Below are positions 48,983 through 57,382 of a DNA stretch of 64,000 nucleotides, one piece after another. Every line of letters starts with the position of its first letter. Positions within the stretch are counted from its first letter, which is position 1. The stretch lies in the NCBI GenBank assembly GCA_014189435.1, contig CP050293.1, positions 2,299,001 to 2,363,000 of the forward strand, in the 5' to 3' direction. The DNA is from Mesorhizobium loti. Lineage in GTDB: Bacteria; Pseudomonadota; Alphaproteobacteria; Rhizobiales; Rhizobiaceae. The notes beneath the pieces are model-generated. The model was given only the letters and a program-made list of their open reading frames with translations, searched no databases and had not been told where the DNA came from. The position numbers were made by a program, and so were the translations under genes.

Positions 48983-49241
48983 TCTCGAGAGCCTGGACCG
49001 CGATGCCCTGATCGCGGAGGTGAAAAAACTGCGCGCCGGCATTCGCCAGCATCGCGATGCGACCGGCCATGATCTGTGCTGGCACCACCCCGATCTGTGG
49101 GACCTTTTGCCGGAGAAGACCGAACCATCGATCGCCGTGCCGCCCTGGCCCAAATTCATGCGCGGCTGCATCCAATACCGCCAGTCGCTCGACAAGCAGG
49201 CACCGGGCACTCCGGTCCACGACAAGGAATTCAATGACTAA
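48972..49241 (+). CDS. Small conserved protein between queA and tgt
   Basis: 89 residues from ATG 48972, overlapping queA by 11 bases and tgt by 8, so it is clearly part of the operon. [20 protein letters not shown] is helical; the second half has [16 protein letters not shown] and a Trp/Pro-rich [16 protein letters not shown]. Two Cys and three His could bind metal. Similar small proteins occur at this position in rhizobia; function unknown. Confidence 0.75.
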   Translation: MDDDLESLDRDALIAEVKKLRAGIRQHRDATGHDLCWHHPDLWDLLPEKTEPSIAVPPWPKFMRGCIQYRQSLDKQAPGTPVHDKEFND

Positions 49242-50364
49242 GCCGTTCAGCTTCAAGGTTCTGGCGACTGACGGCAAGGCGCGGCGCGGTGTGATCGACA
49301 TGCCGCGCGGCGAAATCCGCACGCCGGCCTTCATGCCGGTCGGCACCGGCGGCACCGTCAAGGCGATGTATATGGACCAGGTGCGCGGTGTCGGCGCCGA
49401 CATCATCCTGGGCAACACCTACCATCTGATGCTGCGGCCCGGCGCCGAGCGTGTGGCGCGGCTCGGCGGCTTGCATGAATTCGCCCGCTGGCCGCATCCG
49501 ATCCTGACCGATAGCGGCGGTTTCCAGGTGATGTCGCTGTCGAAGCTGAGAAAGCTGACCGAAAAGGGCGTCACCTTCCGCTCGCATATCGACGGCGCCG
49601 CCTACGAGATGTCGCCGGAGCGCTCGATCGAGATTCAAGGACTGCTCGATTCCGATATCCAGATGCAGCTCGACGAATGCACGGCGCTGCCGGCCGAGGT
49701 GAAGGAGATCGAGCGCGCCATGGAGCTGTCGCTGCGCTGGGCCGAGCGCTGCAAGACGGCGTTTGGCGACCAGCCGGGCAAGGCGATGTTCGGTATCGTG
49801 CAGGGCGGCGACAACGCGGCGTTGCGGGTGCGTTCGGCGCAGGCGCTGAGCGCCATGGAGCTGAAGGGCTATGCGGTTGGCGGCCTGGCCGTTGGTGAGC
49901 CGCAAGCGGTGATGCTCGAAATGCTCGACATCACCTGTCCGGAATTGCCTGATGACAAGCCTCGCTATCTGATGGGCGTCGGCACGCCTGACGATATCCT
50001 GAAATCGGTGGCGCGCGGCATCGACATGTTCGACTGCGTGATGCCGACGCGGGCCGGTCGGCACGGCCTTGCCTACACAAGGCGCGGCAAGGTCAATCTG
50101 CGCAACGCCCGCCATGCCGACGATCCGCGTCCATTGGACGAGGAAAGCGACTGCCCGGCCGCGCGGGACTATTCGCGCGCCTACCTGCACCATCTGGTGC
50201 GCTCGCAGGAGGCGCTCGGCGCCATGCTTTTGACGTGGAACAACCTTTCCTACTATCAAAAGCTGATGCAGGACATCCGCGCCGCCATCGAGGCCGGCAC
50301 CTTCGAAGCGCGCGGCGCGGAAATCACCGAGGGCTGGGCGAAGGGCGATATCCCGTTGCTGTGA
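49234..50364 (+). CDS. tgt: tRNA-guanine transglycosylase with degenerate zinc site
   Basis: 376 residues. Catalytic aspartates lie in [13 protein letters not shown] and [14 protein letters not shown]; the substrate loop LAVGEP is present. It swaps guanine 34 for preQ1 in tRNAs with GUN anticodons. The usual zinc motif CxCxxC is S305-D-C307-P-A-A310, and the fourth ligand His is Asn336 by alignment with the Zymomonas enzyme, so three of four ligands are gone. The rest of the protein is intact and the operon context is normal. Confidence 0.94.
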   Translation: MTKPFSFKVLATDGKARRGVIDMPRGEIRTPAFMPVGTGGTVKAMYMDQVRGVGADIILGNTYHLMLRPGAERVARLGGLHEFARWPHPILTDSGGFQVMSLSKLRKLTEKGVTFRSHIDGAAYEMSPERSIEIQGLLDSDIQMQLDECTALPAEVKEIERAMELSLRWAERCKTAFGDQPGKAMFGIVQGGDNAALRVRSAQALSAMELKGYAVGGLAVGEPQAVMLEMLDITCPELPDDKPRYLMGVGTPDDILKSVARGIDMFDCVMPTRAGRHGLAYTRRGKVNLRNARHADDPRPLDEESDCPAARDYSRAYLHHLVRSQEALGAMLLTWNNLSYYQKLMQDIRAAIEAGTFEARGAEITEGWAKGDIPLL

Positions 50365-50368
50365 GACT

Positions 50369-50788
50369 TCAAGTGCTGAGCGAATTCGAGGCGCGCAGGC
50401 TGCAGCCGGTGATCTGGAACGTGCCGTCGGGCTGTTGCTGCAACGTATAGACCGCTTCGTAGTCCTTGCCGTCGGGGCCGACGATCAGCACCTGCTGGAC
50501 GATCGAACCCGGAGCCGTCTCCTCGACCTTGCCGAAGGAATAGGTTTGCGGCTTGCGCACCGGCGGGTAGCCGTTTGTCACCATGTTCATGAAGGCGTCG
50601 ACGGTCGGGAAAATCCGTTTCACATTCGGGGCGGCGAAGCTGTAGGCGGTGGCGCCGTCATTGGCGATAAGGGCCTTCAACTGGCCATCGATGACGGACT
50701 GCCCTGCCTTGATCTCGGCATCACCGGCGAATGCCGACGACGCCATAATGAGTGGAACGAACGCGAACGCGAAAAACATGCGGCGCAT
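50369..50788 (-). CDS. DUF4864-domain exported protein
   Basis: 139 residues with signal peptide MRRMFFAFAFVPLIMASSAF cleaved near AFAGDAE. The mature region (IDGQLKALIANDGATAYSFA, FMNMVTNGYPPVRKPQTYSF, YTLQQQPDGTFQITGC) matches DUF4864, an NTF2-like family of unknown role. Its end is only four bases from the end of convergent tgt. Confidence 0.8.
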   Translation of the reverse strand: MRRMFFAFAFVPLIMASSAFAGDAEIKAGQSVIDGQLKALIANDGATAYSFAAPNVKRIFPTVDAFMNMVTNGYPPVRKPQTYSFGKVEETAPGSIVQQVLIVGPDGKDYEAVYTLQQQPDGTFQITGCSLRASNSLST

Positions 50789-51062
50789 GGCCTGTCTCCG
50801 TTGTCCCTCGAAGGCTGCCTCTCCAAAAAATGCCGTCCAGGAGGCATTCTAACATACGCTTGGCGGTGCTTCGCGGTTTCAGCGATGGCGAATATTCGTC
50901 TCGCCTCGACGGATTCCGAGCATCGCGCGGCATGTCGGTGGCGGAGCTGCGCGAGGTCGTAGCCCAGGTCCGAGCCGGCTGAGCATTCATTCCAGCGCTT
51001 GAAAGCCCGCCTCCAGTCTGCCAGAAGGGCCGCTGGACTTGGACGTTTAGCGGGACGAAGCC

Positions 51063-51299
51063 ATGAAGGCGTTTTTCGTGCAGATCAAATGCGAGCTCGG
51101 CAAATCCTATGAGGTTGCCAGCGCGCTTGCCGATGCCGAGATCGCTTCGGAAATCTACTCCACTGCCGGCAACTACGATCTGCTCGCCAAATTCTATGTC
51201 GACGACGAGGAAGATGTCGGCCATTTCGTCAACGAGAAGGTGCAGATTCTCCCCGGCATCAAGGACACGTTCACCGTGGTGACGTTCCGCGCTTTCTAG
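51063..51299 (+). CDS. Stand-alone Lrp/AsnC ligand-binding (RAM) domain protein
   Basis: 78 residues. MKAFFVQIKCELGKSYEVAS to VQILPGIKDTFTVVTFRAF is a complete alpha-beta sandwich RAM domain without a DNA-binding part. Such proteins assemble as rings and may sense amino acids, or modulate full-length Lrp proteins. Its TAG stop (51297-51299) lies in a palindromic repeat. The 274 bp before it hold no recognised gene. Confidence 0.83.
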   Translation: MKAFFVQIKCELGKSYEVASALADAEIASEIYSTAGNYDLLAKFYVDDEEDVGHFVNEKVQILPGIKDTFTVVTFRAF

Positions 51300-51395
51300 A
51301 GCCCGTTCCATCCCGATAGAATCGGGATGGGGCTCTATCTGTTTGTTTGAGCATGATCTTCTCCGAAAACCGGATTCCACTTTTCGGGATCATGC
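51296..51395. repeat. Palindromic intergenic repeat, family A, copy 2
   Basis: Starts CTAGAGCCCGTTCCATCCCG with GATAGAATCGGGATGGGGCT closing the first palindrome, then GCATGATCTTCTCCGAAAAC ... TTTTCGGGATCATGC. Closely matches 45654-45756. Its first TAG is the stop of the 51063 gene. Confidence 0.82.
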
Positions 51396-51572
51396 CCCAG
51401 CCGCCAAAACGCACTTGCCCGGACACGAGGCAAAGCCTGATTACTGTCATATTTCGACTGCCTCAATTTTAGGCAGGCGCAACATACTGATCGCCCGTAT
51501 CTCCCAAATCACCGATTGCGCTTGATTTTCTCCGGCGACGCCAGTGAAATGGCGTCACAGGGGAGTATGCGA

Positions 51573-52986
51573 TTGGCAGCGTTCGATGAAATGCTTCCGG
51601 AAGTCTCCGGATTGAGAAGACCGTATTCGGCTTATGATCGCTGGCTGAAGGAGCAGGATCCGGCCAGGCTGACCGAGAAAATGCAGGACGCCGAACGCGT
51701 CTTCCGCAAGACCGGCATCACCTTCGCCGTCTATGGCGAGCAGGAAGCCTCCGAGCGGTTGATCCCGTTCGACATCGTTCCCCGCATCATTTCAGGCAAT
51801 GAATGGCGCCGCCTCACGCAAGGCATCGAGCAGCGTGTGCAGGCGCTGAACGCCTTCCTCGACGACATCTACCATCGCCAGGAGATCCTGCGGGCAGGGC
51901 GCGTTCCCAGGGAATTGATCGCCAGGAACGAGGCATTCCTGCCGGAAATGATAGGGGTCAGGCCGCCGGCCGGCGTCTATACCCACATTATCGGCGTCGA
52001 CATCGTTCGCATCTCAGAGGACGAATTCTACGTGCTGGAAGACAATGCACGCACGCCGTCGGGCGTCTCCTACATGCTGGAGAACCGCGAGACGATGATG
52101 CAGCTGTTCCCCGAGCTGTTCCAGAAGATCAAGGTGCGGCCGGTGGAGAACTACCCGCAGCTTCTGCGCCAGTCGCTGGCCGCCGTGCGGCCGCAAAGCA
52201 CCAAGGGCGCGCCGACCATCGCGGTGCTGACGCCCGGCAGTTACAACTCCGCCTATTTCGAACACGCCTTCCTTGCCGACCAGATGGGCGTGCAACTGGT
52301 CGAGGGCCAGGATCTGCGCGTCGTCGATGGCCATGTCGCCATGCGCACGACCGAAGGCTACAAGCAGATCGATGTGCTCTACCGGCGCGTGGACGATTCT
52401 GTATCTGGACCCGCTGACGTTCCGGCCCGACTCGGCGCTTGGCGTGCCCGGCATCATGGATGTCTACCGCGCCGGCAACATCACCATCGCCAACGCGCCG
52501 GGCACCGGCATCGCCGACGACAAGGCGATCTATTCCTACATGCCCGAGATCATCGAATTCTACACCGGCCGCAAGGCGATCCTCGGCAACATTCCGACCT
52601 GGCGCTGCTCGGAGCCGGACAGCCTGAAATATGTGCTCGAACACATCGACGAGCTGGTGATCAAGGAAGTGCACGGTTCCGGCGGTTACGGCATGCTGGT
52701 CGGGCCGGCGGCAACCAAGAAGGAATGCGAGACGTTTGCCAAGAAACTGGCGGCAAAACCCTCGAATTACATCGCCCAGCCAACGCTGGCTCTGTCGACA
52801 TGCCCGATCCTGACGGAAAAGGGGCTGGCGCCACGCCATGTCGATCTCAGGCCTTATGTGCTGGTCTCCGACCGCATCCAGATCGTGCCCGGGGGCCTCA
52901 CACGTGTCGCGCTGAAGGAAGGTTCGCTGGTTGTGAACTCGTCTCAGGGCGGCGGGACGAAAGATACTTGGGTGTTGGATGATTGA
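51573..52986 (+). CDS. Circularly permuted ATP-grasp protein, frameshifted
   Basis: About 470 residues in two frames. TTG 51573 ([20 protein letters not shown]) has GGGGAG 7 bases upstream; ATGs at 51549 and 51567 are alternatives. Part one runs to DVLYRRVDD. The frame then breaks within about 52396-52403 and resumes as [20 protein letters not shown], ending [16 protein letters not shown]. The length (1414 bp) fits one extra base. The family (DUF404/DUF407 type) is a predicted peptide ligase using ATP, with binding residues in [14 protein letters not shown] and [17 protein letters not shown]. First gene of the alpha-E, transglutaminase, Anbu cluster. Confidence 0.88.
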
Positions 52987-53026
52987 GACGAGCAGGGGGG
53001 ACGCAGCAATCATGAGACGCATTCTT

Positions 53027-53054
53027 CCCTATTCGCTACTCCCTATTCGCTACT
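53027..53054 (+). repeat. 14-bp tandem duplication
   Basis: CCCTATTCGCTACT occurs twice head to tail, in the gap between the ATP-grasp and alpha-E genes. Confidence 0.85.
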
Positions 53055-53078
53055 CGCTCAAAATCGGGGCACGTTGAC

Positions 53079-54020
53079 ATGCTTCTCGGCCGCACCGCCA
53101 ACGGGCTCTACTGGATGAACCGCTACATCGAGCGGGCCGAGAATATGGCGCGGCTGGTCGATGCCGGCCTGCGCATGGCGCTGACTCGTACCCAGAGCGC
53201 CTCGGAAGAGTGGAATTCGGTGCTGCTCAGCGCTGGTTCCGACGTCACTTTCAGCCAGAAATATTCTGACTATACCGCCGCCAATGTCGCTGACTTCCTG
53301 TTGCGCGACACGTCGAACCCGTCGAGCACGATGGCGTCGATCGAGACGGCCCGCAACAACGCCCGCATGGTGCGCACGGCGCTGACGCGCGAGACCTGGG
53401 AAAGCATCAACGAGGCCTGGATGGCGCTGAAGCGGATGCTGGCCAGGCCGATCGACGAGCGCGACCTGCCCAGCGTGCTCGACGCCATCAAGCGCGAGAC
53501 GGCGCTGATCCGCGGCTCATTCTACGGCACCATGCTGCGCAACGAGATTTTCGATTTCTCGCAGCTCGGTACCTATGTCGAGCGCGCCGACAACACGGCG
53601 CGCATCCTCGACGTGAAATACTACGTGCTCCTGCCCTCGATCTCCTGGGTCGGCTCGACACTCGACAATTACCAGTGGGAATCGATCCTGCGCTCTGTGT
53701 CGGCACATCGCTCCTATCGCTGGGTCTATGATGCCGACTACAAGCCGACCAACATCGCCGACTATCTGATCCTCAATGTCCGCATGCCGCGCTCGCTGAC
53801 CTTCTGCTATCGCTTCCTGTCTGAGCATCTGAAGTTCCTCGGCGACGACTACGGCGAGCGCCATGCCTGCCACGCAACGGCCGAGAAGACGCAGACAATG
53901 CTGAGAGCCGGGTCGATCAAGGATATTTTCGATACCGGCCTGCATGAATTCCTGGCCAATTTCATCCGCGACAACACCAAGCTTGGCGAAGAAATCGCGC
54001 AAGATTACCGGTTCAATTGA
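53079..54020 (+). CDS. Alpha-E domain protein
   Basis: 313 residues, nearly all alpha-helical, matching the bacterial alpha-E (DUF403) family: LLGRTANGLYWMNRYIERAE at the start, then FDFSQLGTYVERADNTARIL and PRSLTFCYRFLSEHL. The conserved Arg/Glu helices (YIERAEN, YVERADN) are repeated. Always found beside the ATP-grasp/transglutaminase genes; role unknown, presumably a partner in peptide formation. Confidence 0.9.
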   Translation: MLLGRTANGLYWMNRYIERAENMARLVDAGLRMALTRTQSASEEWNSVLLSAGSDVTFSQKYSDYTAANVADFLLRDTSNPSSTMASIETARNNARMVRTALTRETWESINEAWMALKRMLARPIDERDLPSVLDAIKRETALIRGSFYGTMLRNEIFDFSQLGTYVERADNTARILDVKYYVLLPSISWVGSTLDNYQWESILRSVSAHRSYRWVYDADYKPTNIADYLILNVRMPRSLTFCYRFLSEHLKFLGDDYGERHACHATAEKTQTMLRAGSIKDIFDTGLHEFLANFIRDNTKLGEEIAQDYRFN

Positions 54021-54027
54021 GAATGGC

Positions 54028-54054
54028 TCCGAAAAGTGGGACAAGATCATGCTC
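54028..54054. repeat. Remnant of family A repeat
   Basis: TCCGAAAAGTGGGACAAGAT plus CATGCTC corresponds to the inverted second palindrome of family A with the middle deleted. Lies just after the alpha-E stop. Confidence 0.6.
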
Positions 54055-54072
54055 ACAAGCGAGACATAGCGC

Positions 54073-54867
54073 ATGCGACTGAAGATCACCCACCGGACCG
54101 AATACCGCTACGATGCGCCGGTGCACTATCTGTTGCAGCGGCTGCGGCTGCTTCCGGTCAGCGGATCGACGCAGACCGTTCTGTCCTGGGCGTTGACCAT
54201 CGAAGGCGCGCGCGAAGAGGTTCGCTTTGTCGACCATTTCGGCAACGACACAAGGCTGCTGAGCGTCGAGGGCGAGCGCGACTTCATCACGGTGGAAGCA
54301 TCGGGCGAAGTGGTGACGCGCGACACCGCGGGTGTCTCGGGACCACACCAGGGCTTTACGCCGCTCTGGCTGTACAGCCATGAAACACCATTGACGACGA
54401 TTGGCAGCGGTGTTCGCGAACTTGCGGCATCGATCGGCAAGGGCACCGACATTGAAAGACTTCACCGGCTGATGGCTGTCATCGGCGAGCGCGTTGCCTA
54501 CACGCCCGGCACCACCAATGCGGCGACGCCTGCGGAGGAAGCCTTGGCGCTCAAGACCGGTGTCTGCCAGGATCACACGCATATCTTTGCCGCCGCGGCG
54601 CGCGCCATGGGCTTTCCGGCCCGCTATGTCAGCGGCTACCTGATGCTGGATGCGACAGTCGAGCAGGCCGCAAGTCACGCCTGGGCCGAAGCGCATGTAT
54701 CTGGTCTCGGCTGGGTTGCCTTCGATGCCGCCAATGGCATTTCGCCCGACGAGCGCTATGTAAAGGTGGCAACCGGCCGCGACTACCGCGACGCCACGCC
54801 GGTGTCGGGAATTCGGCTGGGACTGGCGGAAGAACGGCTTGCGGTCACCGTCACGGTGGAGCAGTAA
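54073..54867 (+). CDS. Transglutaminase-like cysteine peptidase family protein
   Basis: 264 residues. N-terminal beta domain (LKITHRTEYRYDAPVHYLLQ) typical of bacterial transglutaminase-like proteins, then the core with catalytic C165 (TGVCQDHTHIF), H202 (ASHAWAEAHV) and D218 (AFDAANG). In this cluster it may trim or cross-link peptides made by the ATP-grasp enzyme; this is inference. Confidence 0.9.
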   Translation: MRLKITHRTEYRYDAPVHYLLQRLRLLPVSGSTQTVLSWALTIEGAREEVRFVDHFGNDTRLLSVEGERDFITVEASGEVVTRDTAGVSGPHQGFTPLWLYSHETPLTTIGSGVRELAASIGKGTDIERLHRLMAVIGERVAYTPGTTNAATPAEEALALKTGVCQDHTHIFAAAARAMGFPARYVSGYLMLDATVEQAASHAWAEAHVSGLGWVAFDAANGISPDERYVKVATGRDYRDATPVSGIRLGLAEERLAVTVTVEQ

Positions 54868-54886
54868 TCCTTCGCAAGATTGCTGC

Positions 54887-54991
54887 CAGAGCGATTCATC
54901 GTTTCAAGGAAACGCCGAACCGCTCTATCCCTTTGTTTTAACGCAATTCCGGACGGAAAACCGCTTCACACTTCTCCTGGAATTGCTCTAG
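54887..54991. repeat. Palindromic intergenic repeat, family B, copy 2
   Basis: CAGAGCGATTCATCGTTTCA ... GAATTGCTCTAG, sharing GACGGAAAACCGCTT and flanks with 15223-15327. It lies 10 bp before the anbu start, so the ribosome-binding site (AGAAGAGA) is directly at its edge. Confidence 0.8.
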
Positions 54992-55001
54992 AAGAGATTT
55001 C

Positions 55002-55733
55002 ATGACTTATTGCGTTGGCCTGAAGATCGATCGCGGGCTCGTGTTCATGTCGGACACCCGCACCAATGCCGGCATGGATTCGATTTCCACCTTCCGCAAG
55101 ATGCATATCTGGGAGCAGCCGGGCGAGCGCGTCATCGTTTTGATGTCGGCTGGCAATCTGGCGACGACGCAGGCCGTGGTCAGCCTGCTCGACGAACGCA
55201 CCAAGGCAATTGCCGACCGTCACGCCACGCTTCTGGAGACGCCGTCGATGTATCAGACGGTGCGGCTGGTCGGCGATACGGTCAAGGAGGTCATCGCCAG
55301 CTCGTCGCCTGCCGGCGAGAAGGCGGATTCCTACTTCAACGCTTCCTTCATCCTCGGCGGCCAGATCAAGGGCAGCGAACCGCGCCTGTTCATGATCTAT
55401 CCCGAGGGTAATTTCATCGAATCGACCGATGACACGCCGTTTTTCCAGATCGGCGAGACCAAATACGGCAAACCGATCATCATCCGCGCCTACGAAAAGA
55501 CGATGAGCCTCGCCGAGACGGTGAAGCTGCTTTTGGTGTCGTTCGATTCGACGTTGAAGTCGAACCTGTCCGTCGGCCTGCCGCTCGATCTGCTCTTCCT
55601 GGAGAAGGACGCCTTCAAGGTCGGATTGAAGAAGCGGATCAGCCAGGACGACCAGTATTATCGCACGATCTCGGACGGCTGGTCGAACGCGCTGAAGACG
55701 GCTTTTGCCAGCCTGCCGGATTTCCCTGGCTGA
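55002..55733 (+). CDS. Anbu-type proteasome-like peptidase
   Basis: 243 residues. MTYCVGLKIDRGLVFMSDTR exposes Thr2 as the N-terminal nucleophile after Met removal, and Lys/Asp positions follow the 20S proteasome beta fold (MSDTRTNAG, MSAGNLATTQAVV). This is the bacterial Anbu family, distinct from HslV. It completes the ATP-grasp, alpha-E, transglutaminase, Anbu set. No ATPase partner is nearby. Physiological substrates are unknown. Confidence 0.92.
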   Translation: MTYCVGLKIDRGLVFMSDTRTNAGMDSISTFRKMHIWEQPGERVIVLMSAGNLATTQAVVSLLDERTKAIADRHATLLETPSMYQTVRLVGDTVKEVIASSSPAGEKADSYFNASFILGGQIKGSEPRLFMIYPEGNFIESTDDTPFFQIGETKYGKPIIIRAYEKTMSLAETVKLLLVSFDSTLKSNLSVGLPLDLLFLEKDAFKVGLKKRISQDDQYYRTISDGWSNALKTAFASLPDFPG

Positions 55734-55842
55734 CGCGTGCCGCATTCGCTGGCGATTGCATATATTTCACATGTTAAATAGTGTTGGATCTTAAGAAGCC
55801 AGCCCAGCGGTTGGCGATGATGGATCGCGTCGGGAGGACAGG

Positions 55843-57255
55843 ATGAACAACGATGATTTCCGGCAATGGTCGCGGCGCGCCGCCGACTGGGGCGCCGACT
55901 ACCGCGACACACTGCGCGACCGTCCGGTGCGACCGCTGGTCGAACCCGGTGACATCTTCAAAAGTATCGAGGCTTCGCCGCCCGAAGACGCCGAACCGAT
56001 GGACCGGATCTTCGCCGATTTCGAAGAGAAGATTTTGCCGGGGATGACGCATTGGCAGCATCCGCGCTTTTTCGCCTATTTCCCGGCCAATGCGGCGCCG
56101 GTTTCGGTGGTGGCGGAATATCTGGTTTCGGCGATGGCCGCACAGTGCATGCTTTGGCAGACGTCGCCGGCGGCGACCGAGCTGGAAACGCGCACCGTCG
56201 ACTGGATGCGCCAGGCGCTCGGCCTGCCGGAAGGTTTTTCCGGGGTGATCCAGGATTCGGCCTCGTCGGCGACACTGGCCGCGGTGCTGACCATGCGCGA
56301 GCGGGCACTCGAGTGGCAAGGCAACAAACAAGGCCTGGCGGGGCAGGCGCGGCTGCGCATCTATTCCTCCGACCAGGTGCACACCTCGATCGACCGGGCC
56401 ATCTGGGTGTCCGGCATCGGCGAGGACAATCTCGTGCGCATTCCTGTCGACGGCCGCTTTCGCGCCATGGATACGGCGGCGCTCGAGGCGGCAATCGTCG
56501 CCGACCGGGAAGCCGGCATGCTGCCGGCGGGCATCATCGCTTGCGTCGGCGGCACCAGCACCGGCGGCACCGACGACATTGCCGCGGTGGCAGAGGTGGC
56601 GCGGCGGCATGGGCTCTATCTCCACGTCGATGCCGCCTGGGCGGGATCGGCGATGATCTGTCCGGAGTATCGGCATTTCTGGACAGGCGTCGAAGGCGCT
56701 GATTCGATCGTCTTCAACCCGCACAAATGGCTGGGCGCCCAGTTCGACTGCTCGATCCAGTTCCTGCGCGACCCCGAAAGCCATGTGAAGACGCTGGCCA
56801 TCAAGCCGGATTATCTGAAGACGCACGGTCATGACGGCATCATCAACTATTCGGAATGGTCGGTGCCGCTCGGCAGGCGCTTCCGCGCCCTGAAATTGTG
56901 GTTTCTGTTGCGCGCCCATGGTCTGGAAAACCTGCGCATGATGATCCGCAATCATGTCGCGTGGAGCGAAGGGCTTGCCGCGCGGTTGGCAAGGGAGCCC
57001 GATTTCGAGATCGTCAGCGAGCCGATGCTGTCGCTGTTTTCCTTCCGGCACAAGACCGCAACTGGCACTGACGCAGACGCGCACAATCTGCTGCTGGTCA
57101 ATGCAATCAACGACGATGGCCGCATCTACCTGACGCAGACGAAGGTCGATGGACTGATAGCGATCCGTTTCCAGGTCGGCCAGTTCGAGGCGGCCGCCGC
57201 CGATGTCGATATGGCCTTCACCGTCATCACGGAGATCGCGCGCGCAATAGCCTGA
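55843..57255 (+). CDS. PLP-dependent aromatic L-amino acid decarboxylase-type enzyme
   Basis: 470 residues. The PLP lysine is K295 in VFNPHKWLGAQ; HVDAAWAGSAMI holds the cofactor-binding Asp, and MTHWQHPRFFAYFPANAA plus SSATLAAVLTMRERA are hallmark group II decarboxylase segments. Related to tryptophan, tyrosine or DOPA decarboxylases. Substrate choice cannot be read. Divergence from Anbu function is likely; it stands 109 bp after it. Confidence 0.9.
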   Translation: MNNDDFRQWSRRAADWGADYRDTLRDRPVRPLVEPGDIFKSIEASPPEDAEPMDRIFADFEEKILPGMTHWQHPRFFAYFPANAAPVSVVAEYLVSAMAAQCMLWQTSPAATELETRTVDWMRQALGLPEGFSGVIQDSASSATLAAVLTMRERALEWQGNKQGLAGQARLRIYSSDQVHTSIDRAIWVSGIGEDNLVRIPVDGRFRAMDTAALEAAIVADREAGMLPAGIIACVGGTSTGGTDDIAAVAEVARRHGLYLHVDAAWAGSAMICPEYRHFWTGVEGADSIVFNPHKWLGAQFDCSIQFLRDPESHVKTLAIKPDYLKTHGHDGIINYSEWSVPLGRRFRALKLWFLLRAHGLENLRMMIRNHVAWSEGLAARLAREPDFEIVSEPMLSLFSFRHKTATGTDADAHNLLLVNAINDDGRIYLTQTKVDGLIAIRFQVGQFEAAAADVDMAFTVITEIARAIA

Positions 57256-57335
57256 TCAGGCACAATCTGGTTTGCGTTGGTGTTTGCCTTGGCAATCATA
57301 TGTATTTCATTAGCCGGCTTATGCCTTTTCATCGG

Positions 57336-57368
57336 TTTCGTTTTCGACTATAGACAAGAAAAACGAAA
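57336..57368. promoter_or_regulatory. Inverted repeat before glpR, likely autoregulatory operator
   Basis: TTTCGTTTT (57336-57344) and AAAACGAAA (57360-57368) form a perfect 9-bp inverted repeat, 15 bp apart, ending two bases before the glpR ribosome-binding site. The TTCG core recurs in the array before glpD. Confidence 0.6.
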
Positions 57369-57382
57369 ACGGGAGGTTGCCT

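Noticed and set aside
50752..50982. 76-residue plus-strand ORF upstream of the RAM-domain gene
   Set aside because: Arg-rich, overlaps the DUF4864 start, no ribosome-binding site and no recognisable family.
53021..53060. CRISPR-like repeats at the 14-bp tandem
   Set aside because: Only two head-to-tail copies without spacers; a simple duplication.
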